Positions 55,395-64,000 of a DNA stretch of 64,000 bases are shown here, one piece after another (position 1 is the stretch's first letter; each line of letters starts with the position of its first letter). A program made the translations under genes and the position numbers. The notes beneath the pieces were generated by a model. The model worked only from the letters and a program-made list of their open reading frames with translations. It had not been told where the DNA came from and did not search any database. The stretch comes from Kibdelosporangium sp. MJ126-NF4 (GTDB lineage Bacteria > Actinomycetota > Actinomycetes > Mycobacteriales > Pseudonocardiaceae): contig NZ_CDME01000002.1 in NCBI RefSeq assembly GCF_000826545.1, forward strand, positions 2,179,187 through 2,243,186. The letters run 5' to 3'.

Positions 55395-55519
55395 ACCCCG
55401 CCGTGTCCACCGTTCCGGCATGCCGTGTCCACCGTTCCGGCACCATGAAATCGCATCTCAGGTGCGATCTCATGGTGCCGGAATGTGCAACTCATGGTGC
55501 TGGAATGGTGGACACGGTG
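55395..55519. repeat. Nested direct and inverted repeats forming a terminator
   Basis: Two direct copies of a 21-base unit (55400-55420, 55422-55442; begins GCCGTGTCCACC) are followed by a hairpin with 20-base arms and one mismatch (55436-55455, 55463-55482; core CACCATGA), and a diverged inverted copy of the unit (55498-55518). It lies between convergent GH27 and PP2C genes and extends into the last codons of the PP2C gene. Confidence 0.75.
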
Positions 55520-56184
55520 GTGACCAGTACGGCGGTCGCGTTGTCCGTGCCGCCGAGCAGCATCGCCGTGTCCACCAATGTGGACACCCGGGACAGGGCC
55601 GTCGTGCCCTGCTCGGCCAGCACACCTTGGATGACCTCGGTCGCCACGACCTTGTGCACGCCGTCGCTGGACAACAGCAGGCTCTGCACACCGGTCACCG
55701 TGGTCCGGCCGATCCGTTCCTCCGACGTGGCCCGCAGCGAGTTGGTCACCACGTGCTCCATCCGCGGTGTGGGGACCGAGTCGTGCAGCCGGAAGTACTC
55801 GGCCATGGTCTGGTCGCTCGTCACCTGCGTGAGCTCGACACCGTCCCACACGTACGCGCGAACGTCCCCGACCCACGCGATGTCGTAGCCGTCCTCGGTC
55901 GGCATCGCGACGACCAACAGGGTGTCCGCGCCCGTGTTCAGTGCGTCCAGTGCCCGCTGGGCGGCAAGCACCGCTTCGACTGGGCCCGCCGCCGTCGGCG
56001 TGCGGGCCGCTACGTCCGAGGCGACCCGGGCGGCTTCGCCCGCCCACATCGAGTCGCCGATTCCGTCCGCCAGCGCGAAAACCACACTGTCGCCATCCAT
56101 GGACGCCGCCACGGCGTCCGCGTTGAACTGCCTACTGCCCTGCCTGCTGGCGGTGTCCCAGCTGATCACGTCGTTGCGGAGCAT
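55492..56184 (-). CDS. PP2C-family Ser/Thr protein phosphatase
   Basis: This 230-residue protein has the PP2C motifs WDTASRQGSRQFNAD, FALADGIGD, VGDVRAYVW and a closing TDNATAVLV (metal-binding Asp residues). It is shorter than typical (about 240-300), lacking extra domains. I chose the ATG at 56184 because GGAGGG lies seven bases before it; two upstream ATGs at 56229 and 56277 are in frame. The last few codons (TVSTIPAP) are encoded by an intergenic repeat, so the C-terminus may vary between strains. Confidence 0.82.
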   Translation of the reverse strand: MLRNDVISWDTASRQGSRQFNADAVAASMDGDSVVFALADGIGDSMWAGEAARVASDVAARTPTAAGPVEAVLAAQRALDALNTGADTLLVVAMPTEDGYDIAWVGDVRAYVWDGVELTQVTSDQTMAEYFRLHDSVPTPRMEHVVTNSLRATSEERIGRTTVTGVQSLLLSSDGVHKVVATEVIQGVLAEQGTTALSRVSTLVDTAMLLGGTDNATAVLVTTVSTIPAP

Positions 56185-56295
56185 CTTCGCGCCCTCCACC
56201 TCTGCCACCGCGGCCCCCGACAGCCGCATGACTCCAGAGTCCTCTGCACAGCTGAACAACAGCTGAGGGCAGGGCATGCCCGAACATGTGAACGG

Positions 56296-58128
56296 TCACA
56301 ACGCCTCGCGCAGCGCTCGCTTTCCGCCGAGAATCGGCAGGTCAAGGCGGGTATCGTCGACGTCGAGCGTGATCCCGGCGCCCGGCTTGGGGCGCAGGGT
56401 GTAATCGAAGTCACTCGACAGCAGCGTGAACTCGATCTTGTGACCGGCCGCGAACACGTAGTCCTTCGGCTCGAACTGGACCTCGACCGCGTACTCCCGG
56501 CCAGGCGTGACCGGGACGGTCAGCCATGGGCTGTACCGGTTCTGCGGGTCGGTCCAACCACGAGTGACGATCTTGCTCGTGCCGTCCGGCGCCCGGTCGA
56601 CGAGCAGCGCGGTCACGTTGGCGGCCGGACGGCTGAACGACGTGCGCAGGTCGACCTTGCCGCGGCCGGACAGCCGGACGGCTTTCTTGGTCGTGCCGGT
56701 CGAGTACGACAGCCGGTTGGCCGAGCTCGCCGCGTTGACCAGTGTCTCGGCGGTCTTGGTCGCGTCGTCGGTCAGTGATTCGACGACCTGACGATGCGTC
56801 GGCGAGGTGCCCAGGGTGCCGCGGGACGCGCCACCGGCGCCGAGGTAGAGCGAGGTGGACGAGGTGCCCGGCGCGGGCCATTCGGCTTCGTCGACCCAGG
56901 ACTTGTCCTCGCGCTGGATCGTCGCGCGCGGCTCCTTCTCGACACCGTTCTGCTGCTTGTAGAGATAGCGGGTGAACCAGCGGTTGAGCGTGACCAGCCA
57001 CTCGTCGCGGCGGAGGCTGTACGGGTCCGCGTGCCCGGCCTGGTGCCACCAGATCTTGTGCGGCACACCGGTCTTCTTGATCGCCTCGTACCACTGCTCG
57101 GCGTGCAGGTCCTTGACGTTCCAGTCGCTGAGCCCGTGCACCACCAGGGTCGCCGCCCGGACGTTGTGCGCGTCCTTGAGGTAGTTGCGCTCGTGCCAGA
57201 ACGGGCTGTAGTCACCGGTGACCCGGTCCTGCTGCTTCTCGATCTCGTCCAGGATCGGCTTGCAGATTTCCTGGTCCGCCCTGGTGTAGACGTACCTGGC
57301 GAGCACGTCGAGATCCTCGCCCTGGAATGTGCCGGGCGCGACCACCGCGCCATCCTGGCGGTAGTAGTCGTACCAGTTGGAGATCGCGGCGATCGGCACG
57401 ATCGCGTCGAGGCCGCGGACACCGGTGGTGGCCACCGCGTTGGGCAGCGTGCCGTTGTAGGACACGCCCATCATGCCGACGCTTCCGGTCGTCCACTTCG
57501 CACTCACCGAGGACCCGGCCGCGTCCTTGGCCCTCGCCCTGCCGTTGAGCCAGTCCACAACGGACTTGGCGCCGATGGTCTCGTTGCGGCCGCCGGAGGT
57601 CGGGCAGCCGGTCGACTGCCCACTGCCCAACGACTCCCCGTACACCACGGCGAACCCGCGGGCGGTGAAGTACTGCTCGTAACGCCACGTGATGGCAGGG
57701 TTCGGGCCCAGGGCATTCGGACCCAGTGCATTCGGACCCAGCGCGGCGACGACGCGTTCGTCACCGGCTGTGCCGTTGCGGTGGCGCCCAGGCCAGGTCG
57801 GCGAGTTCAGCTCGACGTCCACGTTGTGGTTCGCGACGTCGTTGCCGCCCGCGTAGTACGGCGACGCCTGGTACACGACCGGGACCTTGAGCCCCTGTTC
57901 GGTCGCGCGCGGCCGGACGACTTCGACGTGCACGAGGTCGTCCTTGCCGTCGCGGTCGCTGTCGACCGGCGCGGTCACCCACAGGTTCTCGCGAACAACG
58001 TCGGCCGGGTCGAACACCGGCTGTGCCTGGCCGTCCTTGAACACGGGCCCCTGCGCGGCGCCTGCCACGGAAGGAATTACAGGCAGTGCCACGGCAACCG
58101 CCGCCAGGACGGTCAATACTCGCCGCAC
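56296..58128 (-). CDS. Exported Xaa-Pro dipeptidyl-peptidase (S15/CocE family)
   Basis: This 610-residue protein has a signal peptide (about 1-24), an alpha/beta-hydrolase domain with catalytic Ser in MMGVSYNGTLP, Asp and His (the His in WWHQAGHADPY), and a C-terminal jelly-roll (about 385-600). It fits secreted X-Pro dipeptidyl-peptidases. At about residues 125-140 a 5-residue unit ALGPN is repeated three times, encoded by a 15-base tandem repeat, an unusual insertion for the family. It ends 111 bases after the PP2C start. Confidence 0.88.
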   Translation of the reverse strand: MRRVLTVLAAVAVALPVIPSVAGAAQGPVFKDGQAQPVFDPADVVRENLWVTAPVDSDRDGKDDLVHVEVVRPRATEQGLKVPVVYQASPYYAGGNDVANHNVDVELNSPTWPGRHRNGTAGDERVVAALGPNALGPNALGPNPAITWRYEQYFTARGFAVVYGESLGSGQSTGCPTSGGRNETIGAKSVVDWLNGRARAKDAAGSSVSAKWTTGSVGMMGVSYNGTLPNAVATTGVRGLDAIVPIAAISNWYDYYRQDGAVVAPGTFQGEDLDVLARYVYTRADQEICKPILDEIEKQQDRVTGDYSPFWHERNYLKDAHNVRAATLVVHGLSDWNVKDLHAEQWYEAIKKTGVPHKIWWHQAGHADPYSLRRDEWLVTLNRWFTRYLYKQQNGVEKEPRATIQREDKSWVDEAEWPAPGTSSTSLYLGAGGASRGTLGTSPTHRQVVESLTDDATKTAETLVNAASSANRLSYSTGTTKKAVRLSGRGKVDLRTSFSRPAANVTALLVDRAPDGTSKIVTRGWTDPQNRYSPWLTVPVTPGREYAVEVQFEPKDYVFAAGHKIEFTLLSSDFDYTLRPKPGAGITLDVDDTRLDLPILGGKRALREAL

Positions 58129-58172
58129 GACAACCCCTCACTAAGAGTGCGAACCACGTCAGCCTGAACCCT

Positions 58173-59516
58173 TCATGTGTCGTCCTGACCAGTCAAGACG
58201 CCGGACGTCGCATTCTTGGCCGGTGCCGCCCGCAACGCTATCGCCAGCAGCGCACCGGCGATCATCACCGCGCCGACCACCCACAGTCCGGTCTTCTGCG
58301 AACCGGTCAGGTCCTGCAGCCCGCCGGTGATGTACGGCGCGGCGAACCCGCTGACGTTGCCGAGCGAGTTGATCAGCGCGATCCCGCCCGCCGCCGCTGT
58401 CCCGGCGAGGAACGTGGACGGCAGCGCCCAGAACGTCGGCAGCGCGCAGCAGATCCCGATCGCGGTGATGCTCACCAGGACCATGACGGCGAACGGGCTA
58501 CCCAGGTACAGCGCGACCGGGATCGCCGCGCCGCCAACGATCATCGGCAGCGCGACGTGCCAGACCCGCTCCCCCGTCCGGTCGCCGTGGCGTGCCCAGA
58601 ACACCATCGCGACCGCACCGAGGACGTACGGCACGGCGGTGATCAGTCCACGTTCGACGATCGAGAACGTGGTGCCGAACTGCTGCTGGAACCCGGCGAT
58701 GATGCTCGGCAGGAAGAACCCGAGCGCGTACAGGCCGTAGACGTTTCCGAAGTAGACGAACGCGAGGCCGATGATCCGGCCGTGTGTCAACGCTTTGCGC
58801 AACGGCCAGTGGTGTTCCTGCTCGGTCTTGGCCCGCTCGGCGTCGAGCTGCTCCTGCATCCATTTGCCCTCGTCCGGTGTGAGCCATTTGGCCTCGGCCG
58901 GACGGTCCGTCAGGAAGAACCACGTGACAAAGGCCAGCAGGATCGCCGGGATGCCCTCGACGAGGAACATGAAGCGCCAGCCCGCCATGCCGAAAACCCC
59001 GTCGCCGTGGCGGATCAGCAACGCGGAGATCGTCGAGCCGATCGCGCTGGAGATCGGGATGGCCACCATGAACCACGCGACCATCCGCGCGCGGTAGCGG
59101 GCCGGGAACCAGTATGTGAGATAGAGGATGATGCCGGGGAAGAACCCGGCCTCCGCGACACCGAGCAGGAACCGCAGGATGACCAGCACCGTCACGTTGG
59201 GCACGAAGGCGATCGCGGTGGCGATCACGCCCCAGCTGATCATGATCCGGGCGATCCACCTGCGCGCGCCGAACCTGTGCAGCGCCAGGTTGCTCGGCAC
59301 CTCGAGGATGAGGTATCCGATGAAGAAGATCCCCGACGCGAAGCCGAACGCGGTCGCGGTCAGTGACAGTTCCTTCGACAGTCCGGCGGGGCCGGCGAAG
59401 CCGATGTTGACCCGGTCGAGGTAGTTGACGAAGTACAGCAACCCCAGGTAAGGCACCAGCCGCCGAGCTGCCTTACGCCATGTGACGTCCCCGAGTGGCC
59501 GCTCCAGTGAGTCCAT
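58173..59516 (-). CDS. MFS transporter, anion:cation symporter (ACS/GudP-like) family
   Basis: This 447-residue protein has 12 predicted membrane segments and ACS-family features: YFVNYLDRVNIGFAG in segment 1, RFLLGVAEAGFFPG in segment 4. Such carriers move tartrate, phthalate, glucarate or other organic anions. The start is the ATG at 59516; further upstream the frame is antisense. It is divergent from the adenosine deaminase gene, leaving substrate open between organic acids and a nucleoside-linked anion. Confidence 0.87.
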   Translation of the reverse strand: MDSLERPLGDVTWRKAARRLVPYLGLLYFVNYLDRVNIGFAGPAGLSKELSLTATAFGFASGIFFIGYLILEVPSNLALHRFGARRWIARIMISWGVIATAIAFVPNVTVLVILRFLLGVAEAGFFPGIILYLTYWFPARYRARMVAWFMVAIPISSAIGSTISALLIRHGDGVFGMAGWRFMFLVEGIPAILLAFVTWFFLTDRPAEAKWLTPDEGKWMQEQLDAERAKTEQEHHWPLRKALTHGRIIGLAFVYFGNVYGLYALGFFLPSIIAGFQQQFGTTFSIVERGLITAVPYVLGAVAMVFWARHGDRTGERVWHVALPMIVGGAAIPVALYLGSPFAVMVLVSITAIGICCALPTFWALPSTFLAGTAAAGGIALINSLGNVSGFAAPYITGGLQDLTGSQKTGLWVVGAVMIAGALLAIALRAAPAKNATSGVLTGQDDT

Positions 59517-59686
59517 TGTGGCATCCCAGTACCGAAAACCCTTGACGTCAACCCTATGCTTTTGGTGTGCCGGAATATCCGTTGTACGGAGAAGACCACG
59601 AGCGGGGCGACCTCGCACCATAGCCGGACCACGCCCGCAGCACACGTGTGTCCATTTCCCGGCTATTCCCAAGGATTTCAGAAGCA

Positions 59687-60691
59687 ATGAAAGACTTTGT
59701 CGCCGCGCTGCCCAAGGCCGAACTGCACGTCCACCTGGTGGGATCCGCGTCGATCCCGACGGTGCTCGAACTCGCCCGCCGCCACCCCGACGGCGGTGTG
59801 CCGACCGAAGAGCAGGCACTGAAGGACTTCTACGAGTTCCGCGACTTCGCGCACTTCATCGACAACTACATCAAGGTCAACGCGTTGGTGCGCTCCGGCG
59901 CCGACGTGCTCGCCCTGCTGCTGGGTCTCGCGCGCGACCAGGCACAGGACAACATCCGCTACTCCGAGGTGACCGTCACCCCGACCTCGCACCTGCACGG
60001 CGACATCGAGCCGGACGAACTGGCCGAGACCCTCAACGAAGCACGCAGGCAGGCGCGCGAACAGTACGGCGTCGAGTTCGCCTGGGTCTTCGACATCGAC
60101 GGCGTGCTCGGCAGGGAAGGCGGCCCGCTGACACTGGACTGGGTGCTCAAGCACCGTCCGGAAGGCACGGTGGGGCTCGGCCTCGGCGGACCGGAGATCG
60201 GTGTGCCACGTGAGTGGTACCGCGAACAGTTCGCCGTCGCGGCGGACAACGGGCTGCGCTGCCTGCCGCACGCGGGCGAGACGACCGGCCCGGCGACGAT
60301 CTGGGCGGCGATCAACGAACTGCACGCCGAGCGAATCGGGCACGGCACAAGCGCGACGCAGGACCCGCGGCTGGTCAACTACCTCGCCGAGCACCGCATC
60401 CCCCTGGAAGTCAACCCGACGTCCAACATCCGCACCAAGGCCGTCGACGTGATCGAGAACCACCCGCTGCCCCAGTTGGTCGCCGCGGGCGTGCCGGTCG
60501 TGCTGGGCACGGACGACCCGGGCATGTTCCACACCACCCTCAACGCCGAGTACCTGCTCTGTCACGACGTGTTCGGGTACGACCGCACGCAGCTGGCCGA
60601 GCTGGCGAGTACCGCGATACAGGTGTCCTACGCGCCCGACGAGGTGAAAAAGACCGTCACCCAGGAGATCAAGTCGGTGCTGGGCACCTGA
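59687..60691 (+). CDS. add: Adenosine deaminase family protein
   Basis: This 334-residue amidohydrolase has the adenosine-deaminase zinc motif ELHVHLVGS, then HAGET, the catalytic segment RIGHGTSA, and metal/nucleophile LGTDDPGMF. It would deaminate adenosine or a related purine to inosine. The ATG follows a short A-rich leader. Neighbouring MFS gene is divergent with a 170-base gap. Confidence 0.88.
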   Translation: MKDFVAALPKAELHVHLVGSASIPTVLELARRHPDGGVPTEEQALKDFYEFRDFAHFIDNYIKVNALVRSGADVLALLLGLARDQAQDNIRYSEVTVTPTSHLHGDIEPDELAETLNEARRQAREQYGVEFAWVFDIDGVLGREGGPLTLDWVLKHRPEGTVGLGLGGPEIGVPREWYREQFAVAADNGLRCLPHAGETTGPATIWAAINELHAERIGHGTSATQDPRLVNYLAEHRIPLEVNPTSNIRTKAVDVIENHPLPQLVAAGVPVVLGTDDPGMFHTTLNAEYLLCHDVFGYDRTQLAELASTAIQVSYAPDEVKKTVTQEIKSVLGT

Positions 60692-60833
60692 GAGATCACA
60701 TCCGGGCACCGGTGTTGCTGCGATCCGGGCTCAACCCTTAACACCTCGGGCTAGTGTGGGAAGCATCACCGGCAACGGGGAGTTGTCCGGGTAGCGAGGG
60801 GTGTGGTTGCGGCATGGTCATGGGTGGACCTGG

Positions 60834-62147
60834 ATGACGATCACAAACCATCGCGCTCCCCGCACCGGACCGTTACGCCAGGTCACAGAGCTGGCACGGA
60901 CCACACCCGGCGTACTCGGCGCGCTCGCGCTGCTGCTCGTCGTCGTCGGGCTGACAGCGGGCGTGTTCAGCGCTGTCAGCGTGCAGCGGCGAGCGCAGGC
61001 GTTGGCGGATCTGGCCACCAGGAGCGGCCCGCTCAGTGTCGCCGCACAGGAGATCTACCGGAGCCTGTCGGACGCGGACGCCACCGCGAGCGGGGCGTTC
61101 CTGGCGGGCGGTCTCGAACCGCCCGCCGTACGCGCCCGGTTCGAGCAGGACGTCGCCCAGGCCAGCAACGCGCTGGCGATCGCCGTCGCGGCCCGCGAAC
61201 CCGGTGACGTGACGGCGCCCAACAGCCCACTGGCGACGCTGTCCGGGCAGTTGCCCGTGTACACCGGCCTGGTCGAGACGGCCAGGGTGAACAACCGCCA
61301 GGGACTGCCGCTGGGAATCGCGTACCAGCGTGAGGCGTCGACGCTGATGCGCACCCAGCTGTTGCCCGCGGCGCAACGGCTCTACGACGACGAAGCCCGG
61401 CGCGTGTCGACCGACCAGGACCGCGCGGGCGAGTTCCCGTTCGTCGAGGTCCTGCTTGGCCTGGTGGTGCTCGGTGCGCTGGTCGTCGCCCAGGTCTACG
61501 TGCGGCGGCGGACCAACCGCGTGTTCAACGTCGGCCTGATCGCCGCGACCATGGCGGCTGTCATCTCGCTGGTGTGGGTGTCCGTGGCCGCGTTCAGCGT
61601 GATCTCCAGCGTGGACGACAGCCGGATCGACGGGTCCCTACAGGTCGACGTGCTGGCACGGGCGCGGATCGCGACGCTGCAGGCACGCGGCGACGAGACG
61701 CTCACCCTGGTCGCCCGCGGCACCGGCAAGGTCTACGAGGACGACTTCAAGCAGGTCAGCACCGTGTTGACCGGACTGATCAACGAAGCCTCCGGCAAGG
61801 CGACCGACCGTGCGGTCGCGGCCGAGGTCACTTCGGCCCGAACCAACGTCGAGGCCTGGAAGCGAGCCCACGACGAACTGCGCAAACAGGACGACGGCGG
61901 CAACTACACGGCCGCGGTCCGGCTGGCGATCGCCGCCGCGGTCCCGGAGGGAACCGCCACGGCGTTCGACAAGCTGGACACCGATCTGCGTGAGGCGATC
62001 GACCGAACCAGGGCGGCGTTCACCGCTCGCGTCCAGGACGCGGACAACGCGCTGGGTGGCACAGTTGTGGTGGTGTCACTGCTCGCGGTCGTCGTCGCGG
62101 CCGGGGCGACGGCGGGGCTGTGGCAGCGCCTCAAGGAGTACCGATGA
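60834..62147 (+). CDS. glnX: GlnX-like membrane protein of the PknG signalling locus
   Basis: This 437-residue protein has four predicted membrane segments (about 24-46, 208-228, 236-260 and 408-430) with two extracellular helical regions, the layout of GlnX in the pknG-glnH-glnX locus. GlnX is known in mycobacteria to act with the lipoprotein GlnH in signalling amino-acid availability to the kinase PknG. Chosen ATG has GGTGGACC ahead; a GTG eleven codons upstream is in frame. It overlaps glnH by 4 bases. pknG itself is not in the window. Confidence 0.8.
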   Translation: MTITNHRAPRTGPLRQVTELARTTPGVLGALALLLVVVGLTAGVFSAVSVQRRAQALADLATRSGPLSVAAQEIYRSLSDADATASGAFLAGGLEPPAVRARFEQDVAQASNALAIAVAAREPGDVTAPNSPLATLSGQLPVYTGLVETARVNNRQGLPLGIAYQREASTLMRTQLLPAAQRLYDDEARRVSTDQDRAGEFPFVEVLLGLVVLGALVVAQVYVRRRTNRVFNVGLIAATMAAVISLVWVSVAAFSVISSVDDSRIDGSLQVDVLARARIATLQARGDETLTLVARGTGKVYEDDFKQVSTVLTGLINEASGKATDRAVAAEVTSARTNVEAWKRAHDELRKQDDGGNYTAAVRLAIAAAVPEGTATAFDKLDTDLREAIDRTRAAFTARVQDADNALGGTVVVVSLLAVVVAAGATAGLWQRLKEYR

Positions 62148-63115
62148 GACTCGTACTGGTTCTGGCCGCGACCGTGGTCGCGCTCGCCGGTTGCACGTCC
62201 GGCGCGGGCACGACGACGATCCCGTCCGTCACCGCCGTGGTGCCCAAGCCCGCGAACGCCGCGGACCTGTCCGCGCCGCCGTCCGGGGCCGTCCAGGAGT
62301 GCGGCGACAAACTGGCCAGCCTGCGGCCGTTCAACCCGATGCCCAAGCCGGGCGAGATGCCCGCCGACTCCACGATGGACAAGATCGTCAAACGCGGGAA
62401 GCTGATCGTCGGCGTCGACCAGAACACCTACAACGTCGGTTTCCGCGACCCGTTCACCGGGGACATCCAGGGTTTCGACATCGACATGGCCCGTGCCATC
62501 GCGACCGCGCTGTTCGGCAACCCGGACGCGATCCAGTTGCGTGCGGTCACCTCCGACCAACGCATTCCGATGCTGAAGGCCGGTGAGGTGGACATCGTGG
62601 TGCGCACCATGAGCATCACGTGTGACCGGCTGGTCGACGTGAACTTCTCGGCGGTGTACTACGAGGCGCAACAACAGGTGCTGGTGAAGAAGAACTCGGG
62701 TTTCACCGGACTGGACACGTTGGGCGGCAAGCGGGTGTGCGCGACGAAGTCGTCGACGTCCTTGCGCAACATCGCGAACTCGCCTGCCAAGCCGATCGGG
62801 GTGTCGGTGCTGGACTGGACCGACTGCCTGGTCATGCTGCAGCAGGGCCAGGTCGACGCGGTGTCCACCGACGACGTGATCCTGGCCGGGATGGCCGCAC
62901 AGGACCGGTACACCGAGGTGGTCGGCGCGTCGGTGGCCGCCGAGCCGTACGGGATGGCCATTCCCAAGCAGAACGAGGACTTCGTCCGGTTCGTCAACGG
63001 TGTGCTCGAGCAGGTCCGCGCGAACGGGACGTGGGCGAGGTCGTACGGCCGCTGGCTCGACGGCCTGATCCCCGGCCCGCCACCGGCCCCGCCTGTGCCC
63101 AGGTACAAGGATTGA
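62144..63115 (+). CDS. glnH: GlnH-like amino-acid-binding lipoprotein
   Basis: This 323-residue protein has a signal peptide with lipobox LAGC, a Pro-rich linker, then the periplasmic-binding fold of amino-acid transport proteins (about 75-300: IVGVDQNTY, GFDIDMARAIA, VRTMSITCDR, GYD-type hinge). The family member in mycobacteria binds aspartate/glutamate. No ABC permease or ATPase gene is adjacent, as expected if it is a sensor. The ATG follows AAGGAG and overlaps glnX (ATGA). Confidence 0.87.
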   Translation: MRLVLVLAATVVALAGCTSGAGTTTIPSVTAVVPKPANAADLSAPPSGAVQECGDKLASLRPFNPMPKPGEMPADSTMDKIVKRGKLIVGVDQNTYNVGFRDPFTGDIQGFDIDMARAIATALFGNPDAIQLRAVTSDQRIPMLKAGEVDIVVRTMSITCDRLVDVNFSAVYYEAQQQVLVKKNSGFTGLDTLGGKRVCATKSSTSLRNIANSPAKPIGVSVLDWTDCLVMLQQGQVDAVSTDDVILAGMAAQDRYTEVVGASVAAEPYGMAIPKQNEDFVRFVNGVLEQVRANGTWARSYGRWLDGLIPGPPPAPPVPRYKD

Positions 63116-63117
63116 CC

Positions 63118-64000
63118 GTGCTGAGCCACGAAGAGGTCAGCCGCGCGTTGCGGCGGCTCAGCGACGAAAGCGACCGGATGGCGGACGCCCTGGTCGCGAT
63201 GGACGCCCACGCCGGTCACCAGCTGCTGCGCAATGCCGCGCTGCAGGGGCTGACCAAGCGCCGGTGGGCCGAGACGAGCGCGACGATGACCGTGCTGTGG
63301 GAGCAGTTCAACCTGCACCGCAGGATGGTCGACCTGGCCAAGGACATGCATGACCGCAAGGATCTCGGCTCGTTGAGCACGGTGCTGACCGACCCGGTCG
63401 TCGAGCTGAACGCCCAGCAACTGCCGATCGAGCAACGCAGCCTGACCGGTCCGGCGGTCGTGACCGAACGCATCACGCTGAACGAGCTGGTGGAGCGGAT
63501 GAAGGCGGCGTACAAGGTGATCACGGAGGTCCTCGCCGCCGCGGACACCGCGTGGACGACGACCGTCGCACAGATCGATCCACTGGAGACCCAGCTGCGT
63601 TCGGTCGCCGCGCTGGCCACCTCGCTCGGCGTGGACGATCCGGCGCTGGGCAGGATCGCCGCGGAGGTGGGGCACATCAGGGAGCTGGCGCTGGCGGACC
63701 CGATGTCCCTCGATACAGGCCAGTCCGCGCTGTCGTGGGACCGGCTGGGCGGCGAACTGGAGGACGTGCGGTCCCGGTTGAACCGGCTGACCTCGGCGAA
63801 GGACACGTTCGACGACCGCATGGCCCGCATCGAGGCGTTGCTCGGCGAGGTCGGCTCCTCCTATGGCGAGGCCGAGGTCGCGTACGCCACCGTCCTGCAG
63901 AAGATCGCGTCGCCCGGCTTGGCGCACCCCACCGACTCCACCGGGCCGCTGCGCGCCCGGTTGGCCGAACTGCCCCACCTGTGGCGTGCGGGCCAATGGC
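63118..64000 (+). CDS. Helical protein of unknown function in the GlnX-GlnH operon (3' end outside window)
   Basis: A GTG at 63118, right after the glnH stop, opens a frame of 294 codons that continues to the window edge without a stop. The visible part is rich in Ala, Leu, Glu and Arg with long predicted helices, some heptad-like (residues about 180-260), and no signal peptide or membrane segment. No domain was recognised. Position in the operon suggests a cytoplasmic partner of GlnX/GlnH signalling or the link to a downstream kinase gene; this is inference. Confidence 0.7.
   Translation, partial: MLSHEEVSRALRRLSDESDRMADALVAMDAHAGHQLLRNAALQGLTKRRWAETSATMTVLWEQFNLHRRMVDLAKDMHDRKDLGSLSTVLTDPVVELNAQQLPIEQRSLTGPAVVTERITLNELVERMKAAYKVITEVLAAADTAWTTTVAQIDPLETQLRSVAALATSLGVDDPALGRIAAEVGHIRELALADPMSLDTGQSALSWDRLGGELEDVRSRLNRLTSAKDTFDDRMARIEALLGEVGSSYGEAEVAYATVLQKIASPGLAHPTDSTGPLRARLAELPHLWRAGQW

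Noticed and set aside
6631..60700. Similar 15-16 base segments (GAGAGRTCACATCCGG) near 6635 and 60691
   Set aside because: Only two copies were seen and no structure is associated; too weak to call a repeat.

Overview
The window reads as chromosomal DNA of a high-GC actinomycete, most likely of the Pseudonocardiaceae. The evidence is strong G/C bias at third codon positions, many GTG starts, 4-base ATGA/GTGA gene overlaps, apparently leaderless promoters, and actinobacterial families (an IdeR-type DtxR regulator, a GlnX/GlnH pair, DUF4192, GT39/GtrA pairs, a WYL regulator). The family-level placement is inference. No rRNA, tRNA, CRISPR array, transposase or integrase was recognised.

Layout. 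(1) 1-6590 is the end of a natural-product cluster: eight tightly overlapping genes forming a polyketide beta-branching cassette. It holds a KAS III-like protein cut by the window edge, two free carrier proteins, an HMG-CoA-synthase-like enzyme, two enoyl-CoA-hydratase-like enzymes, a stand-alone ketosynthase with a trans-AT-type C-terminal linker, and a Cys-to-Ser ketosynthase (PksF-type decarboxylase). (2) 6710-10126 holds class I fumarase, a streptomycin/hydroxyurea-kinase-like protein and a thermonuclease-like protein. (3) 10306-20639 is a catabolic regulon for hexuronates: ABC sugar importer without its own ATPase, uronate dehydrogenase, glucarate dehydratase, 5-dehydro-4-deoxyglucarate dehydratase and an aldehyde dehydrogenase, which together would turn glucuronate/galacturonate into 2-oxoglutarate. 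An IclR regulator sits in the middle and one conserved protein in the operon has no known role. (4) 20669-27076 carries a Tat-exported protein and an operon of a GT2-GtrA fusion, a GT39 membrane glycosyltransferase and an OmpR-type two-component system. (5) 27493-31354 pairs a Pat-type protein acetyltransferase with an AcuC deacetylase. (6) 31378-37945 holds a lipoprotein, sulfurtransferase, IdeR, galK, galE, a divergent SDR/TetR pair around a perfect operator, and a DUF2306 membrane protein.

(7) 38272-46965 is a second GT2-GtrA/GT39 locus with a PIG-L deacetylase, an orphan histidine kinase, two abutting gene remnants (FAD-monooxygenase tail and headless SGNH hydrolase) and an exported PQQ-type beta-propeller. 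(8) 47209-50571 holds a WYL regulator, a divergent epoxide hydrolase and a DUF4192 protein. (9) 50714-55394 is an alpha-galactoside locus: GH36 alpha-galactosidase, ROK repressor and secreted GH27 enzyme around a strikingly AT-rich control region. With galK/galE it covers most of galactose salvage, but galT is not in the window. (10) 55492-60691 holds a PP2C phosphatase, exported X-Pro dipeptidyl-peptidase, MFS transporter and adenosine deaminase. (11) 60834-64000 is a GlnX-GlnH locus plus a helical protein that runs off the right edge.

The most unusual items are the catalytic-residue changes in the polyketide cassette, the duplicated glycosyltransferase module, the uncharacterised member of the uronate operon, the face-to-face leaderless promoters between acuC and a lipoprotein gene, and several perfect palindromes and a small intergenic repeat family.
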